Below, piece after piece: positions 24,021 through 31,732 of a stretch of DNA of 64,000 nucleotides (position 1 is the first letter of the stretch; the number at the start of each line of letters is the position of its first letter). The notes under the pieces were generated by a model. That model saw only the letters and a list, made by a program, of their open reading frames with translations. It searched no databases and had not been told where the DNA came from. This DNA is from Oscillospiraceae bacterium (GTDB taxonomy: Bacteria > Bacillota > Clostridia > Oscillospirales > Oscillospiraceae). Both the position numbers and the translations under genes were made by a program. Location: the NCBI GenBank assembly GCA_017415425.1, contig JAFQGT010000016.1, forward strand, positions 62,001-126,000. The letters run 5' to 3'.

Positions 24021-24096
24021 TTCAGAGATTTTTTCGCAGTGGAGGTCCCTACGCTGCGTGAAAATAAAAAAATACAAATGAAAGGAGGGGTTGCTT

Positions 24097-25125
24097 ATGA
24101 GTCACAAGCGCCCCAACCCCGCAAGGGTCTACGCACCGCCCGGTGCAAACACTACAATTCCGGAGAATCTTCCCCCTCCCGGGGTAATCAATCCGGGACT
24201 GGTCAAGAATCTACTGGAACAGGTCACGTCGATCTACAAGCACAGTAATGAGAAGAGTTTCAAGACCAGAGTTCGGTACTATGAAGCAGCAAAAAGATTC
24301 TGCTGTTTCTTAGCCGCCCGTTTTCGTCTTGAGAAATTCAAGAATGTGGACGACAGACATTTTCGTGCCTATGCAGAGCATCTGAAGAAGATCGGTGCAT
24401 CGCCCGCAACCATCCAGGCAGAGCTGGCAGGCATACGGTTTTTCTACAGATTGTCCGGTGGCAAGAACAAGCTGTCTGAAAACAGAAGTCTGAATCTTCC
24501 AAAGAGAGCTGTGGGTACGGAGAATCGTGCCTGGCTCCCCGAGGAAAAGGAGAAAGCAGTTGCCATTGCTACGAGAATGGGCAGAACTGATGTTGTGATT
24601 GCGATTGATCTGGCTTATGAGTTAGGCTTAAGAGTGGAAGAAATCTGCGTCACAAGGGTTGAGTATTTGATATCCGCGAGGAATACCGGCATTTTCGTTG
24701 TTCCCAAAGGCAAAGGAGGTCAGAGACGTGCCATCAAGTTAAATCCGATGCAAAGAGCAATGATCTCCAAGTATGTGGACTACGCCAAGGCCATGGGCTT
24801 ACAGCCCGGTGATTATCTGATCTCGGACAGCGAAAAGCACGGTGTGAAGATGGAGATCAAATCTCTGCAGAATTGGATGAGCCACAACAGAGAGAAGTTT
24901 ATGGTCAAGGATCGTGACAAGATCGTAGAAGCAGATAAGAAGAAAAGACACGCCACCATCTCCTGGCACGGACTTCGCCACAGCTACGCACAGAAGACCT
25001 ATGCAGAGGCATTGAAAGTGAAACCCAAGCAAGCGGAAAAGATCGTTAGCGAGAATCTCGGGCATCATCGATGCAAGGTAACGAGGATTTATCTGGCCGA
25101 GGTAAAGGTCAAGAAGTCCAAGTAA
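24097..25125 (+). CDS. Tyrosine recombinase/integrase
   Basis: 342 residues. An N-terminal core-binding domain (about 45-135) precedes a catalytic domain with Arg in YELGLRVEEIC, HGLRHSYAQ (H-x-x-R), LGHHRCKVTRIYL (conserved His, Tyr nucleophile). A Lys-rich insertion lies before HGLRH. The ATG at 24097 is preceded by AAAGGAGGGG. It lies just downstream of the 24-bp repeat and hairpin region, which may hold its recombination sites. It differs clearly from the island integrase and from the putative invertase. Confidence 0.87.
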   Translation: MSHKRPNPARVYAPPGANTTIPENLPPPGVINPGLVKNLLEQVTSIYKHSNEKSFKTRVRYYEAAKRFCCFLAARFRLEKFKNVDDRHFRAYAEHLKKIGASPATIQAELAGIRFFYRLSGGKNKLSENRSLNLPKRAVGTENRAWLPEEKEKAVAIATRMGRTDVVIAIDLAYELGLRVEEICVTRVEYLISARNTGIFVVPKGKGGQRRAIKLNPMQRAMISKYVDYAKAMGLQPGDYLISDSEKHGVKMEIKSLQNWMSHNREKFMVKDRDKIVEADKKKRHATISWHGLRHSYAQKTYAEALKVKPKQAEKIVSENLGHHRCKVTRIYLAEVKVKKSK

Positions 25126-25276
25126 CACACCCCATTTTTTGTTTTTTTATAGTTAAGAAGGAGTTTTTCAAAATGAAAATAACATCCCCTGATATGCGGG
25201 ACTGATATATAAGGAAATACCAGGGACCAATGAAACAAGGGCGGTGGCACCCGTCACCGCCCGTAAGGAGAAAATT
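25126..25276. other. Gap before xis with leader-type signals
   Basis: T-rich stretch, an AAGGAG site before a 10-codon frame (25174-25206), and a GGGCGGTG/CACCGCCC hairpin (25239-25263). No longer gene. Confidence 0.4.
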
Positions 25277-25330
25277 ATGATGAATTTGAACTTGCCCGCC
25301 TCCGGCAGAAACGGAGGCAACGAAATTTAG
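25277..25330 (+). CDS. 17-residue small ORF
   Basis: MMNLNLPASGRNGGNEI, with AAGGAG at good distance. The stop overlaps the AGGAGG site of the next small ORF, suggesting translational coupling toward xis. Confidence 0.35.
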   Translation: MMNLNLPASGRNGGNEI

Positions 25331-25343
25331 GAGGTAACTATCT

Positions 25344-25424
25344 ATGACGGATAGAATCGTATCAATCATTTATGAAGCCGCAGAGACTGCCTCCTTGCTG
25401 TTGCATACGGCGAGGAGGATGTAG
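25344..25424 (+). CDS. 26-residue leader ORF coupled to xis
   Basis: MTDRIVSIIYEAAETASLLL and six more residues. TAGGAGG lies upstream. Its stop codon ends one base before the xis ATG, and the xis ribosome site lies within it, so translation of xis is probably coupled. Confidence 0.45.
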   Translation: MTDRIVSIIYEAAETASLLLHTARRM

Positions 25425-25425
25425 T

Positions 25426-25614
25426 ATGACCCTACAAGAGAAACTGCAAAAATATCCCCCGGTCCTTTCTGTGAAAGACCTGGAGGACATCCTGCGAATC
25501 AGCCATAACACGGCATATGCCTTAGTGCGCTCCGGACAGATCCACAGTGTTCGCACAGGTCGAAGCTACCGAATACCCATAAATGCAGTAGTTGACTACA
25601 TGAAAAAGAACTAA
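25426..25614 (+). CDS. Excisionase-like helix-turn-helix protein
   Basis: 62 residues of the MerR-like/HTH_17 excisionase class (LSVKDLEDILRISHNTAYAL, then GRSYRIPINAVVDYM). Such proteins bend DNA near the attachment site and favour excision. The ATG follows AGGAGG. It lies 75 bp upstream of the integrase in the same direction. Confidence 0.85.
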   Translation: MTLQEKLQKYPPVLSVKDLEDILRISHNTAYALVRSGQIHSVRTGRSYRIPINAVVDYMKKN

Positions 25615-25619
25615 TTTCA

Positions 25620-25648
25620 TTGCGGATTTGCCGCATTCATGGTATAAT
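25620..25648 (+). promoter_or_regulatory. Promoter for integrase
   Basis: TTGCGG (25620-25625), 17 bases, TATAAT (25643-25648). A TGCGG/CCGCA dyad overlaps the -35 side. Confidence 0.65.
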
Positions 25649-25689
25649 ATTGGTGTACCTGCTATGCGGCAACGAAAGGAGTAATATTT

Positions 25690-26910
25690 ATGCCGCAAAG
25701 CAAAAACAAGAAAAATAATAAAGCAGCTTCCGGGATGGGAACCATCCGCAAGAAGACCGTCTGCAAAGGCGGCAAGCAGTACGAATACTGGGAAGCCAGA
25801 TACACCGTCGGCTTTGATCCCGGCACCGGAAAGCAGGTTCAAAAATCTGTCAGCGGTAAGACACAGAAAGAGGTTGCGCAGAAGCTGAAGGAACTGACTG
25901 CCGCTCTGGATGCAGGCACCTACATCGCACCGAGCAAGGTGACGGTTGGACAATGGCTGGATGTTTGGCAGGAGGATTATCTGGTCAATGTGAGGCCTTC
26001 CACTGTCACATCCTACGAAGCCACCATCCGCAATCACATCAAACCGAGGATCGGCGCGATTCGTTTGGAGGCTCTGACCACCCAAGACATTCAGAATTTC
26101 TACAACAGTCTGCGGTCACCCTCGGAGAATCGGAAAGCACTGTCTGCTAAGACCATCAAGAACATCCACGGAATTCTCCATCATGCGTTGCAGCAGGCCA
26201 TGCTCAACAATTACATTCGTGCCAACCCCTCGAATTCCTGTGTCATTCCCAGGGCAACCAAGAAGAAAGTCAAACCGCTGAATGAGTATCAGATTGCAGA
26301 CTTCCTGAAGGCGATCAAAGGACACAAGTACGAGAATATATTTTTGGTTGCCCTGTTCACCGGAATCCGGCAAGGCGAGGTCTGTGGCCTGCAATGGGAG
26401 TGTGTGGACTTTGATGATGGCACGATCCTTATTGACAAACAGCTGCAGAGCCTGCGTGCCACGACCCGGGGTGACAGTGAAAAGTATACCTTAGTTCCCA
26501 CCAAGAATGGCAAGGAGAGAACGATCACTGCCGCGCCCTATGTGATAGAACTGCTCTGGAAAACAAAGCAAAGCCAAAATGCCAACAGAAAACTCTGGGG
26601 CAACGCATTCCAGGAAAATGATCTGGTCTTTACCGATGATCTCGGCAACAGGATTACGCCCCAGGCACTATACCGGGCGTTCAAAATCATTGTGACAGAA
26701 TCGGGAATGCCTATGGTTCGTTTTCATGATCTTCGCCACTCTTATGCCGTTATTTCTCTGAAATCCGGTGATGATGTAAAGACTGTCCAGGAAAATTTAG
26801 GCCATGCAACCGCTGCTTTTACCTTGGATGTGTACGGTCATGTGACGGAAAAGATGAAAAAAGACAGTGCAAACCGTATGGAAGCATTTATAAAGTCCGT
26901 GAGCCAATAA
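25690..26910 (+). CDS. int: Island integrase (Tn916-type tyrosine recombinase)
   Basis: 406 residues in three domains: N-terminal arm-binding domain with a YWEARYTVGFDPGTGK beta motif (about 30-65), core-binding SAM-like domain (about 80-180), catalytic domain. The catalytic residues are visible: Arg in FTGIRQGEVCGL, HDLRHSYA, LGHATAAFTLDVYGHV. An AAAGGAG site precedes the ATG. It reads toward the tRNA-Gln 3' end 120 bp away; its stop codon overlaps the right arm-type repeats. Expected to integrate and excise the island at the 23-bp core. Confidence 0.93.
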   Translation: MPQSKNKKNNKAASGMGTIRKKTVCKGGKQYEYWEARYTVGFDPGTGKQVQKSVSGKTQKEVAQKLKELTAALDAGTYIAPSKVTVGQWLDVWQEDYLVNVRPSTVTSYEATIRNHIKPRIGAIRLEALTTQDIQNFYNSLRSPSENRKALSAKTIKNIHGILHHALQQAMLNNYIRANPSNSCVIPRATKKKVKPLNEYQIADFLKAIKGHKYENIFLVALFTGIRQGEVCGLQWECVDFDDGTILIDKQLQSLRATTRGDSEKYTLVPTKNGKERTITAAPYVIELLWKTKQSQNANRKLWGNAFQENDLVFTDDLGNRITPQALYRAFKIIVTESGMPMVRFHDLRHSYAVISLKSGDDVKTVQENLGHATAAFTLDVYGHVTEKMKKDSANRMEAFIKSVSQ

Positions 26911-26929
26911 GGGAAAACGTAAGGGAAAA
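26908..26929 (+). repeat. Right integrase arm-type site pair
   Basis: TAAGGGAAAA twice with 2 bases between (26908-26917, 26920-26929), the same arrangement as at 8217-8238. Confidence 0.75.
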
Positions 26930-26978
26930 TAAAAATTCGCCCTTGAAAATCTGAACATTTCAAGTCTTAAAAGCAGCA

Positions 26979-27018
26979 AAAAGCAAAAAGAAACCCCAGA
27001 ATTCCGAAGAATTCTGGG
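26979..27018 (-). terminator. Terminator of tRNA-Gln supplied by the island
   Basis: On the minus strand, CCCAGAATTC-TTCG-GAATTCTGGG (27018-26995) followed by T-rich sequence, 9 bases beyond the tRNA CCA end. It belongs to the island because it lies inside the right core repeat. Confidence 0.82.
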
Positions 27019-27027
27019 TGATTTCAA

Positions 27028-27101
27028 TGGCAGAGGATGAGGGATTCGAACCCCCGCAAACGGAGTCAGAGTCCGGTGTGCTACCGTTACACTAATCCTC
27101 T
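27028..27101 (-). tRNA. tRNA-Gln (anticodon CUG)
   Basis: 74 bases with encoded CCA. The acceptor stem AGAGGAT/ATCCTCT is perfect. D-arm GTG…CAC; anticodon loop CTCTGAC reads CAG; T-loop TTCGAAT is standard. The last 23 bases are the right core of the integrated island. Confidence 0.93.
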
Positions 27102-27186
27102 ATCGCACGGACAAATGTTATTATACGCAAATCCCGAGAAAAGTCAAGAAAATTTTTCTTGTTTTACGAATATTTTTCCCTCCGGA

Positions 27187-27738
27187 TTATTCCCCTTCCC
27201 AAGGGAAAGGCTTCCCTTTCAAAACCCATTTGCGCAGATAGGAAAAAGTCGCTTTCTCCCCTCGATCCCGGAGCATTCCCAACAGAAAATCCAGCTCTTG
27301 CCGGGTCTGTGGGTGCATACGAGATTTTTCCACGCTTTTATCAAAATATGCATAGGCAGATCCATCTGTATAGTTTTTCCCTTGGTATGTCTTACAGGCC
27401 GCCACCCGATCCATCACCATCTCAACCAGATACCGTCTGGGCATAGCCAGTGGCTCGTAGACGCGAGTCTGCAAATTCATATCCGTCCAATACTCATAAT
27501 GATGCCGGTTTCTGCCTTTGTGATGCATCCACGACTCGCTATAGCCTTTGGCCTCTCGCTCAGCACTGTTGGGACTGCGGACACCCTGGTAATACCGGGC
27601 ACCGTTGAGAAATTCCGTGGGAGCATACTTGGACAGATCGTGGGTCAGACCCTGCCAGATCAATCCCACCCGAAAGCATCCGCCCATCACTAAAAAGCGA
27701 TGCTTTGTGATGGTCTTAAAATGCTGCCACAGTTTCAT
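27187..27738 (-). CDS. DUF5662 family protein
   Basis: 183 residues. The conserved HDLSKYAPTEF and MHHKGRNRHHYEYW segments are His/Asp-rich, like HD-type metal sites, and define DUF5662, common in gut Firmicutes. The family has no established function. Single gene just outside the island, flanked by a bidirectional terminator upstream. Confidence 0.8.
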   Translation of the reverse strand: MKLWQHFKTITKHRFLVMGGCFRVGLIWQGLTHDLSKYAPTEFLNGARYYQGVRSPNSAEREAKGYSESWMHHKGRNRHHYEYWTDMNLQTRVYEPLAMPRRYLVEMVMDRVAACKTYQGKNYTDGSAYAYFDKSVEKSRMHPQTRQELDFLLGMLRDRGEKATFSYLRKWVLKGKPFPWEGE

Positions 27739-27841
27739 AGAACACGCCTCCCCTCGACCCGTTTATTATACCCGCATTTTTTACCAATTGCAAGGGAAAG
27801 GAACCGTAATCCAAGTACCCATTATAAAAACTCACCGGAAC

Positions 27842-27878
27842 AGCAAAACGCTCGACCGGGCAGGTCAAGCGTTTTGCT
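27842..27878. terminator. Terminator of the MarR-DegV operon
   Basis: 16-bp stem AGCAAAACGCTCGACC with GGTCAAGCGTTTTGCT (one mismatch), 5-base loop, T-rich on both sides. Confidence 0.8.
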
Positions 27879-27899
27879 TTTATAAGATTCTGTTTCCAT

Positions 27900-28751
27900 T
27901 CAGTTTGCCTGATGGTTCTTGAAAAAAGCCACCACCACAGCGCCGGGCCCCGCGTGGGTGCCGATCACGCTGCCGACAGTGGTGTAGTGCACTTGCTCCA
28001 GATTGCCCTCCCAGATGCGACGGCTGTCTTCGATATATTTCAGCAGGAGCGCATCGGAGATTCCGCTGTAACCCAGCAAAACCGGTTTGCTGTAGTCAAT
28101 GCCGCCGGCCTTATCGATCTGCTGCACCAGCAGGTTGTTACCCATCTTAGAGCCACGGGCCTTGCCCAGCATTTGGATCTCTCCGTCAATCACGGAAAGA
28201 ACAGGCTTGATATTCAACACGCCGCCGGCAAAGGCCACCGTTTTTGAAATGCGGCCGCCTTTTTTCAGATACTCCAGCGTGTCCACCAGTGCAACCACCA
28301 CGATATTTTTCTTTTCTTCTTCCAGCACAGTCGCAATTTCTTCCGCGCTCTTTCCTGCATCCAAAAGGTTAATTGCCAATTCTACCAGAATTCCGCTGCC
28401 CATCGCCGCGCTGCCGCTGTCCACAATGTAGATATTTTCATAATCCTCTGCGGCGATTACAGCGCTTTGATAGGTACCGGAAAATTTAGACGCAAGGGTG
28501 ATCACCACCGCCGATTCTCCAGCCTGCTTGGCTTTTTCAAATTCCCGGATAAACGCCTCAGGGGTGGCCTGGCTTGTGGTAGGCAATGTATCGCATTCGA
28601 TCAGTTTTTCATAAAAGGTCTGATGATCTATGGTAACACCATCAATATACTCCTCTTCTCCGAAGTTCACAGTGAGGGGTACGGTATGCACACGGCTCCG
28701 AAATTCCGGCAGCAGGTCTGCTGTGGAATCTACAATAATTCTTGCTATCAT
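27900..28751 (-). CDS. DegV family fatty-acid-binding protein
   Basis: 283 residues. DegV/FakB proteins hold a fatty acid and present it to the kinase FakA. IIVDSTADL at the N-terminus, the lipid-contacting LPTTSQATPEAF (about 57-68) and ITLASKFSGTYQSA (about 83) are hallmarks. No fakA is visible here. It overlaps the marR stop by 4 bases (ATGA), so the two are cotranscribed and lipid uptake may be tied to the regulator. Confidence 0.9.
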   Translation of the reverse strand: MIARIIVDSTADLLPEFRSRVHTVPLTVNFGEEEYIDGVTIDHQTFYEKLIECDTLPTTSQATPEAFIREFEKAKQAGESAVVITLASKFSGTYQSAVIAAEDYENIYIVDSGSAAMGSGILVELAINLLDAGKSAEEIATVLEEEKKNIVVVALVDTLEYLKKGGRISKTVAFAGGVLNIKPVLSVIDGEIQMLGKARGSKMGNNLLVQQIDKAGGIDYSKPVLLGYSGISDALLLKYIEDSRRIWEGNLEQVHYTTVGSVIGTHAGPGAVVVAFFKNHQAN

Positions 28752-29209
28752 AATATATGCTCCTTATTTTCTCCGGTCTTTGAAACCGTCTCCAGACTCT
28801 GGCTGATGATGGATAGGCTGCGATAAAACGCTAACCGCTCCTCCTCAGTGAGGCCGCCGCTGACCGCATCCAGAACTCCGTCGATCTTGTCCGCAATCTG
28901 TTTGCCTACCAATTTCCCCTTAGGGGTCAGCATTAGGGGGCTTCTATAACTTTTGGCATTCCTGGATTTACAGGTAAGATACCCATTCTTTTTCAGATAA
29001 TCCAGCGCACGAGAAATGGTTGCCTTATCTTCTTCACACCGTTCACACAGATCGGTAGCCGTTGCACCTTGATTGATATAAAGATAATACAGGCAGGAAA
29101 CGTGGGCGCTTCTCAAATTGTAGTCCGCCATTTCTTGATTTTTGATCTTGCGGATATTGCGGCTGATCCGGTTGATTAATACCGTGAAAGTTTCAAATCG
29201 CTCTTCCAT
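28748..29209 (-). CDS. MarR family transcriptional regulator
   Basis: 153 residues with a winged helix (ATDLCERCEEDKATISRALD then NGYLTCKS…YRSPLMLT). ATG at 29209 is chosen for its GGAGGTG site. Upstream lie two copies of CTTGTTGA-N4-TCAACAAG around the promoter, so it very likely represses itself and degV. Related to FabT-like regulators by its partner, though that is inference. Confidence 0.88.
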   Translation of the reverse strand: MEERFETFTVLINRISRNIRKIKNQEMADYNLRSAHVSCLYYLYINQGATATDLCERCEEDKATISRALDYLKKNGYLTCKSRNAKSYRSPLMLTPKGKLVGKQIADKIDGVLDAVSGGLTEEERLAFYRSLSIISQSLETVSKTGENKEHIL

Positions 29210-29227
29210 ATAAACACCTCCCGTCAA

Positions 29228-29284
29228 CTTGTTGATTTCTCAACAAGCAAGAGAATAACACACACTTGTTGAAATGTCAACAAG
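29228..29284 (-). promoter_or_regulatory. Promoter and twin MarR operators
   Basis: Two identical-arm palindromes CTTGTTGA-N4-TCAACAAG at 29228-29247 and 29265-29284. Minus-strand promoter: TTGACA (29280-29275, inside the distal palindrome), 17 bases, TATTCT (29257-29252). The proximal palindrome covers the transcription start. Confidence 0.88.
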
Positions 29285-29369
29285 AAAGAAACAGAACAGG
29301 CAGGGAGACCCCATCTCCCTGCCTGTCATTTTCGTTCAAACTACAATGCACGCTGCACCGCCTGTGAAA

Positions 29370-29915
29370 TTATTTGCGCAAGGCTTTGCGAAGCACAGGG
29401 GTGATCAGCAACGCTACCCCACCGCCCACCAGCGCAGTGAACAACTGCGGCCAAGAGAATGTTGCAGGCAGCGCTGTGAGCATCGGCGGTTTCATCGCAC
29501 CGGAGGTCAGCAATCCTTCTGCAAACACACCGCAGATCAGCCAGGCAACGATGGCATACATTGCAGCAAATTTCGCCGCAGCCGCACTTACCCACCCAAT
29601 GACTTGGCGGACAATTTTCTTACTACTTCTGCCTGCGATCGAATACAGAAGAACTACAAACACCGTGTTACCCACCATAATGGCAGGCACTGTCAGAATC
29701 TGAGGGGCGATCCCCAACAGATATGCCAGCACCGGAGAGATAACCGCCACCGTAATACCGCTATAAAGACCGGCCACCAGCACCGTAACCGCCAAAACTG
29801 CATTCACAAAAGAACCGGTAACCAGCTGACCCAAGGGTTTGGTCAGCGCCTGCAGCGTTACAAGCAACGCCAGCATAACCGCAGTTTCTGTGATCCAACG
29901 AATTTTCCTACGCAT
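29370..29915 (-). CDS. ECF transporter S component
   Basis: 181 residues, five to six hydrophobic helices, with the N-terminal AVMLALLVTLQALTKP typical of substrate-capturing S components of energy-coupling-factor vitamin transporters. The EcfA/EcfT module is not here, so it probably shares a genome-wide one. I cannot tell the substrate and see no riboswitch in the leader. ATG 29915 follows AAAGGAG; a minus-strand TATAAT lies at 30007-30002. Confidence 0.8.
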   Translation of the reverse strand: MRRKIRWITETAVMLALLVTLQALTKPLGQLVTGSFVNAVLAVTVLVAGLYSGITVAVISPVLAYLLGIAPQILTVPAIMVGNTVFVVLLYSIAGRSSKKIVRQVIGWVSAAAAKFAAMYAIVAWLICGVFAEGLLTSGAMKPPMLTALPATFSWPQLFTALVGGGVALLITPVLRKALRK

Positions 29916-30079
29916 ACCTTCCGCTCCTTTGTTTACGCCCGTCCCGGCATAAATCTGCCGCAGACAGGAATCCAAATCATATTTTCCGCAAAACTGCCGT
30001 CATTATAACAGATTCTTCTTAAAAAAGCCAGAGCGATTCCGGTAAGTCTTTTGTGTTGTAGGAAATGGGTTTCCCGCAT

Positions 30080-30103
30080 AAACGGGAGGCGAAACGCCTC
30101 CCC
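30080..30103. terminator. Hairpin after spoVAC (REP-like)
   Basis: GGGAGGCG-AAA-CGCCTCCC with adjoining CCCGCATAAACGGG. The sequence type resembles dispersed intergenic palindromes of Clostridia. Confidence 0.6.
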
Positions 30104-30108
30104 TACAT

Positions 30109-30546
30109 TCAAAATAAGGTTTTAATCCAATAAATCAAGCCATACACAACGCTGGCAGACACACCGTAGACGATGACAGGGCCGGCGATTGTGAACATCT
30201 TCGCGCCCACGCCGAGGATGAAGCCTTCTGTCTTATATTCTACCGCGGGGGCGGCGATGGCGTTGGCAAAACCGGTGATAGGTACCAGTGTGCCGGCTCC
30301 GGCGAATTTGGCAATATCATCGTAGACACTTAGCCCCGTCAGCAACGCCGATAGCGCCACCAGTGTGATGGACACAGTGGTGCCCGCCTGCTCCTTTTCC
30401 AGGCCCAGCGCCTGATATCCGTTCAACAGCGCCTGTCCGATACAGCAGATCAATCCTCCCACCAGAAATGCCAGCAGGCAGTCCTTCCCTATGGGAGATT
30501 TGGGTGCCATATTCTGCACCAGTTTTCCGTATTCCTTTTCCGTCAT
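30109..30546 (-). CDS. spoVAC: Stage V sporulation protein AC
   Basis: 145 residues with four to five membrane helices; part of the SpoVA channel that moves dipicolinic acid into the forespore. VQNMAPKSPIGKDCLLAFLVGGLICCIGQ and GLSVYDDIAKFAGAGTLVPITGF are characteristic (quoted in part). spoVAD and spoVAEb, usually next to it, are not in this neighbourhood, so this may be a stand-alone paralogue. ATG 30546 follows GGAGGTG, which is also the 3' arm of the terminator hairpin. Confidence 0.85.
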   Translation of the reverse strand: MTEKEYGKLVQNMAPKSPIGKDCLLAFLVGGLICCIGQALLNGYQALGLEKEQAGTTVSITLVALSALLTGLSVYDDIAKFAGAGTLVPITGFANAIAAPAVEYKTEGFILGVGAKMFTIAGPVIVYGVSASVVYGLIYWIKTLF

Positions 30547-30583
30547 AAAAAACACCTCCCGGGGATAGGTTTTCCCGGGAGGT
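30547..30583 (-). terminator. Terminator whose 3' arm is the spoVAC ribosome site
   Basis: Minus-strand stem ACCTCCCGGG / CCCGGGAGGT (30583-30574 with 30563-30554), then GTTTTTT ending at the spoVAC ATG. It would end transcription from the DHHW gene and hide the spoVAC ribosome site in read-through mRNA. Confidence 0.8.
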
Positions 30584-30595
30584 AATTTTTATGCA

Positions 30596-31720
30596 TTAAC
30601 GCAAGAAAATCAGATTGCTGTCGGTCATAAAGTTGCCCAAGCTGTAGGTGATCAGCACATCGGTGAAACCCTCCGCCTCCACCAATTCAGAAATGGGATT
30701 TTTGTAGTATCGCAAGTCTACCAGCACCACAGATTCATAGGAATGCGCCAAAAATGTGCCCAGACAGTTAGCATAGGAGTCTCGGATCACCAGGAGTTTC
30801 CCCTTGCCTTCCGCTGCGGGATTCTCGATCCGCACCAGAGAGTGGTTGCCGTCCAAATAGACGGTGTACTTATCCAGTTCTTCCAACCGATCCCGGTAGA
30901 ACAGAGACCTGCTGACCGCTTCCGATTCCCCATTGGTCACAGTGAAATCGCCACCTGCATTCCACAGCTCCACATTTTCCCCCTTTGTCAGCCACAGGCC
31001 GCTGCGAGAGTATGTGGATCCATAGAAGCCGTCATAGGACTCTACTGTAAAAGCATCCCGGGTCAGATAATCCCGCCCCAACTGCTCCATATAAGTCTTA
31101 TAAGCGGCATAGGCACCCAAGCTGGTCCAATGGTGGTCTGTGCGATAGAACAACGCCCCCGGATCCTGAACCTCCGTAAAGGCCGCGATCAGATCCACCG
31201 TATTCACGTTTTCCCCCGCCAAGCCATAGATGTCCCTAATGATTTGGGAATCGTTGTAGGGGTTTGCCAGACCCTGGATGGTATCCTCCAGGCAGAAACC
31301 GGCAGAGGGAACCAGCATCATATCCACCGGCTGACCGATGGTTTCAGCGAAATTGTTGATGATTTCCACTTTGGATTGTGCAGCTACCGGATCCCAACGC
31401 ACCGGTGGTTCTACCAACCGGCTACCCTCCGCCCGGTAGACCTCCTTGGTCACCTGTCGGTTGGAAAGCAGATCATAGTAAGCAGACAGACCCACAAAGA
31501 AATCCCGTCCCGGCACGTGGTCGGCCAGATAGGTTTCCACCTCTTCTCCGAACTGACCGGAGGCCAAATTCTGCCAAGTCAAGCGAGGGGCTTCTGCCAG
31601 ATAACGCTTTTCTTTTTCAGAAAAATCTTGCCGGGGCAGCGCCAAGAACAGCAACAGCACCGAAACAAGAAAACCGCAGAAAAGAGAACAGAGCAAAATA
31701 TCTGATTTTTTCGTTTTCAT
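30596..31720 (-). CDS. DHHW family protein (AlgX/AlgJ-like)
   Basis: 374 residues. One N-terminal membrane anchor, then a SGNH-like extracellular domain with the signature YRTDHHWTSLGAY (about 198-210), and RDSYANC near the C-terminus. Such proteins pair with MBOAT acyltransferases to O-acetylate surface polysaccharides, as AlgI-AlgJ/AlgX do in alginate. It lies 12 bp after the MBOAT gene. Confidence 0.85.
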   Translation of the reverse strand: MKTKKSDILLCSLFCGFLVSVLLLFLALPRQDFSEKEKRYLAEAPRLTWQNLASGQFGEEVETYLADHVPGRDFFVGLSAYYDLLSNRQVTKEVYRAEGSRLVEPPVRWDPVAAQSKVEIINNFAETIGQPVDMMLVPSAGFCLEDTIQGLANPYNDSQIIRDIYGLAGENVNTVDLIAAFTEVQDPGALFYRTDHHWTSLGAYAAYKTYMEQLGRDYLTRDAFTVESYDGFYGSTYSRSGLWLTKGENVELWNAGGDFTVTNGESEAVSRSLFYRDRLEELDKYTVYLDGNHSLVRIENPAAEGKGKLLVIRDSYANCLGTFLAHSYESVVLVDLRYYKNPISELVEAEGFTDVLITYSLGNFMTDSNLIFLR

Positions 31721-31732
31721 ATGCCCCCTCCT

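Larger units (their letters stand above)
8078..27050. mobile_element. Integrated genomic island at tRNA-Gln(CUG)
   Basis: About 19 kb bounded by a 23-bp direct repeat of the tRNA-Gln 3' end. It has paired arm-type repeats near both ends, an integrase plus an excisionase-like gene at the right end, and a visibly more AT-rich composition than the flanks. It carries a Fic gene, a phosphatase, a large surface-protein operon with a putative promoter switch, two further tyrosine recombinases, regulators and a hairpin-rich noncoding stretch. I see no relaxase, coupling protein, replication initiator or phage structural gene. It is therefore a non-self-transmissible island, or one mobilised by other elements. 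Confidence 0.9.

Noticed and set aside
23193..24096. Integron attC array with its integrase
   Set aside because: The repeats are short and internally symmetric rather than attC-like, and there are no cassette ORFs between them; the recombinase has no integron-specific segment that I can see.
22468..24096. Group II intron or diversity-generating retroelement
   Set aside because: No reverse transcriptase gene, no domain V-like hairpin and no template/variable repeat pair found.
29916..30008. Vitamin riboswitch ahead of the ECF S component
   Set aside because: The leader is under 100 bases and shows none of the conserved blocks of THF, TPP, cobalamin, FMN or preQ1 riboswitches that I could recognise.
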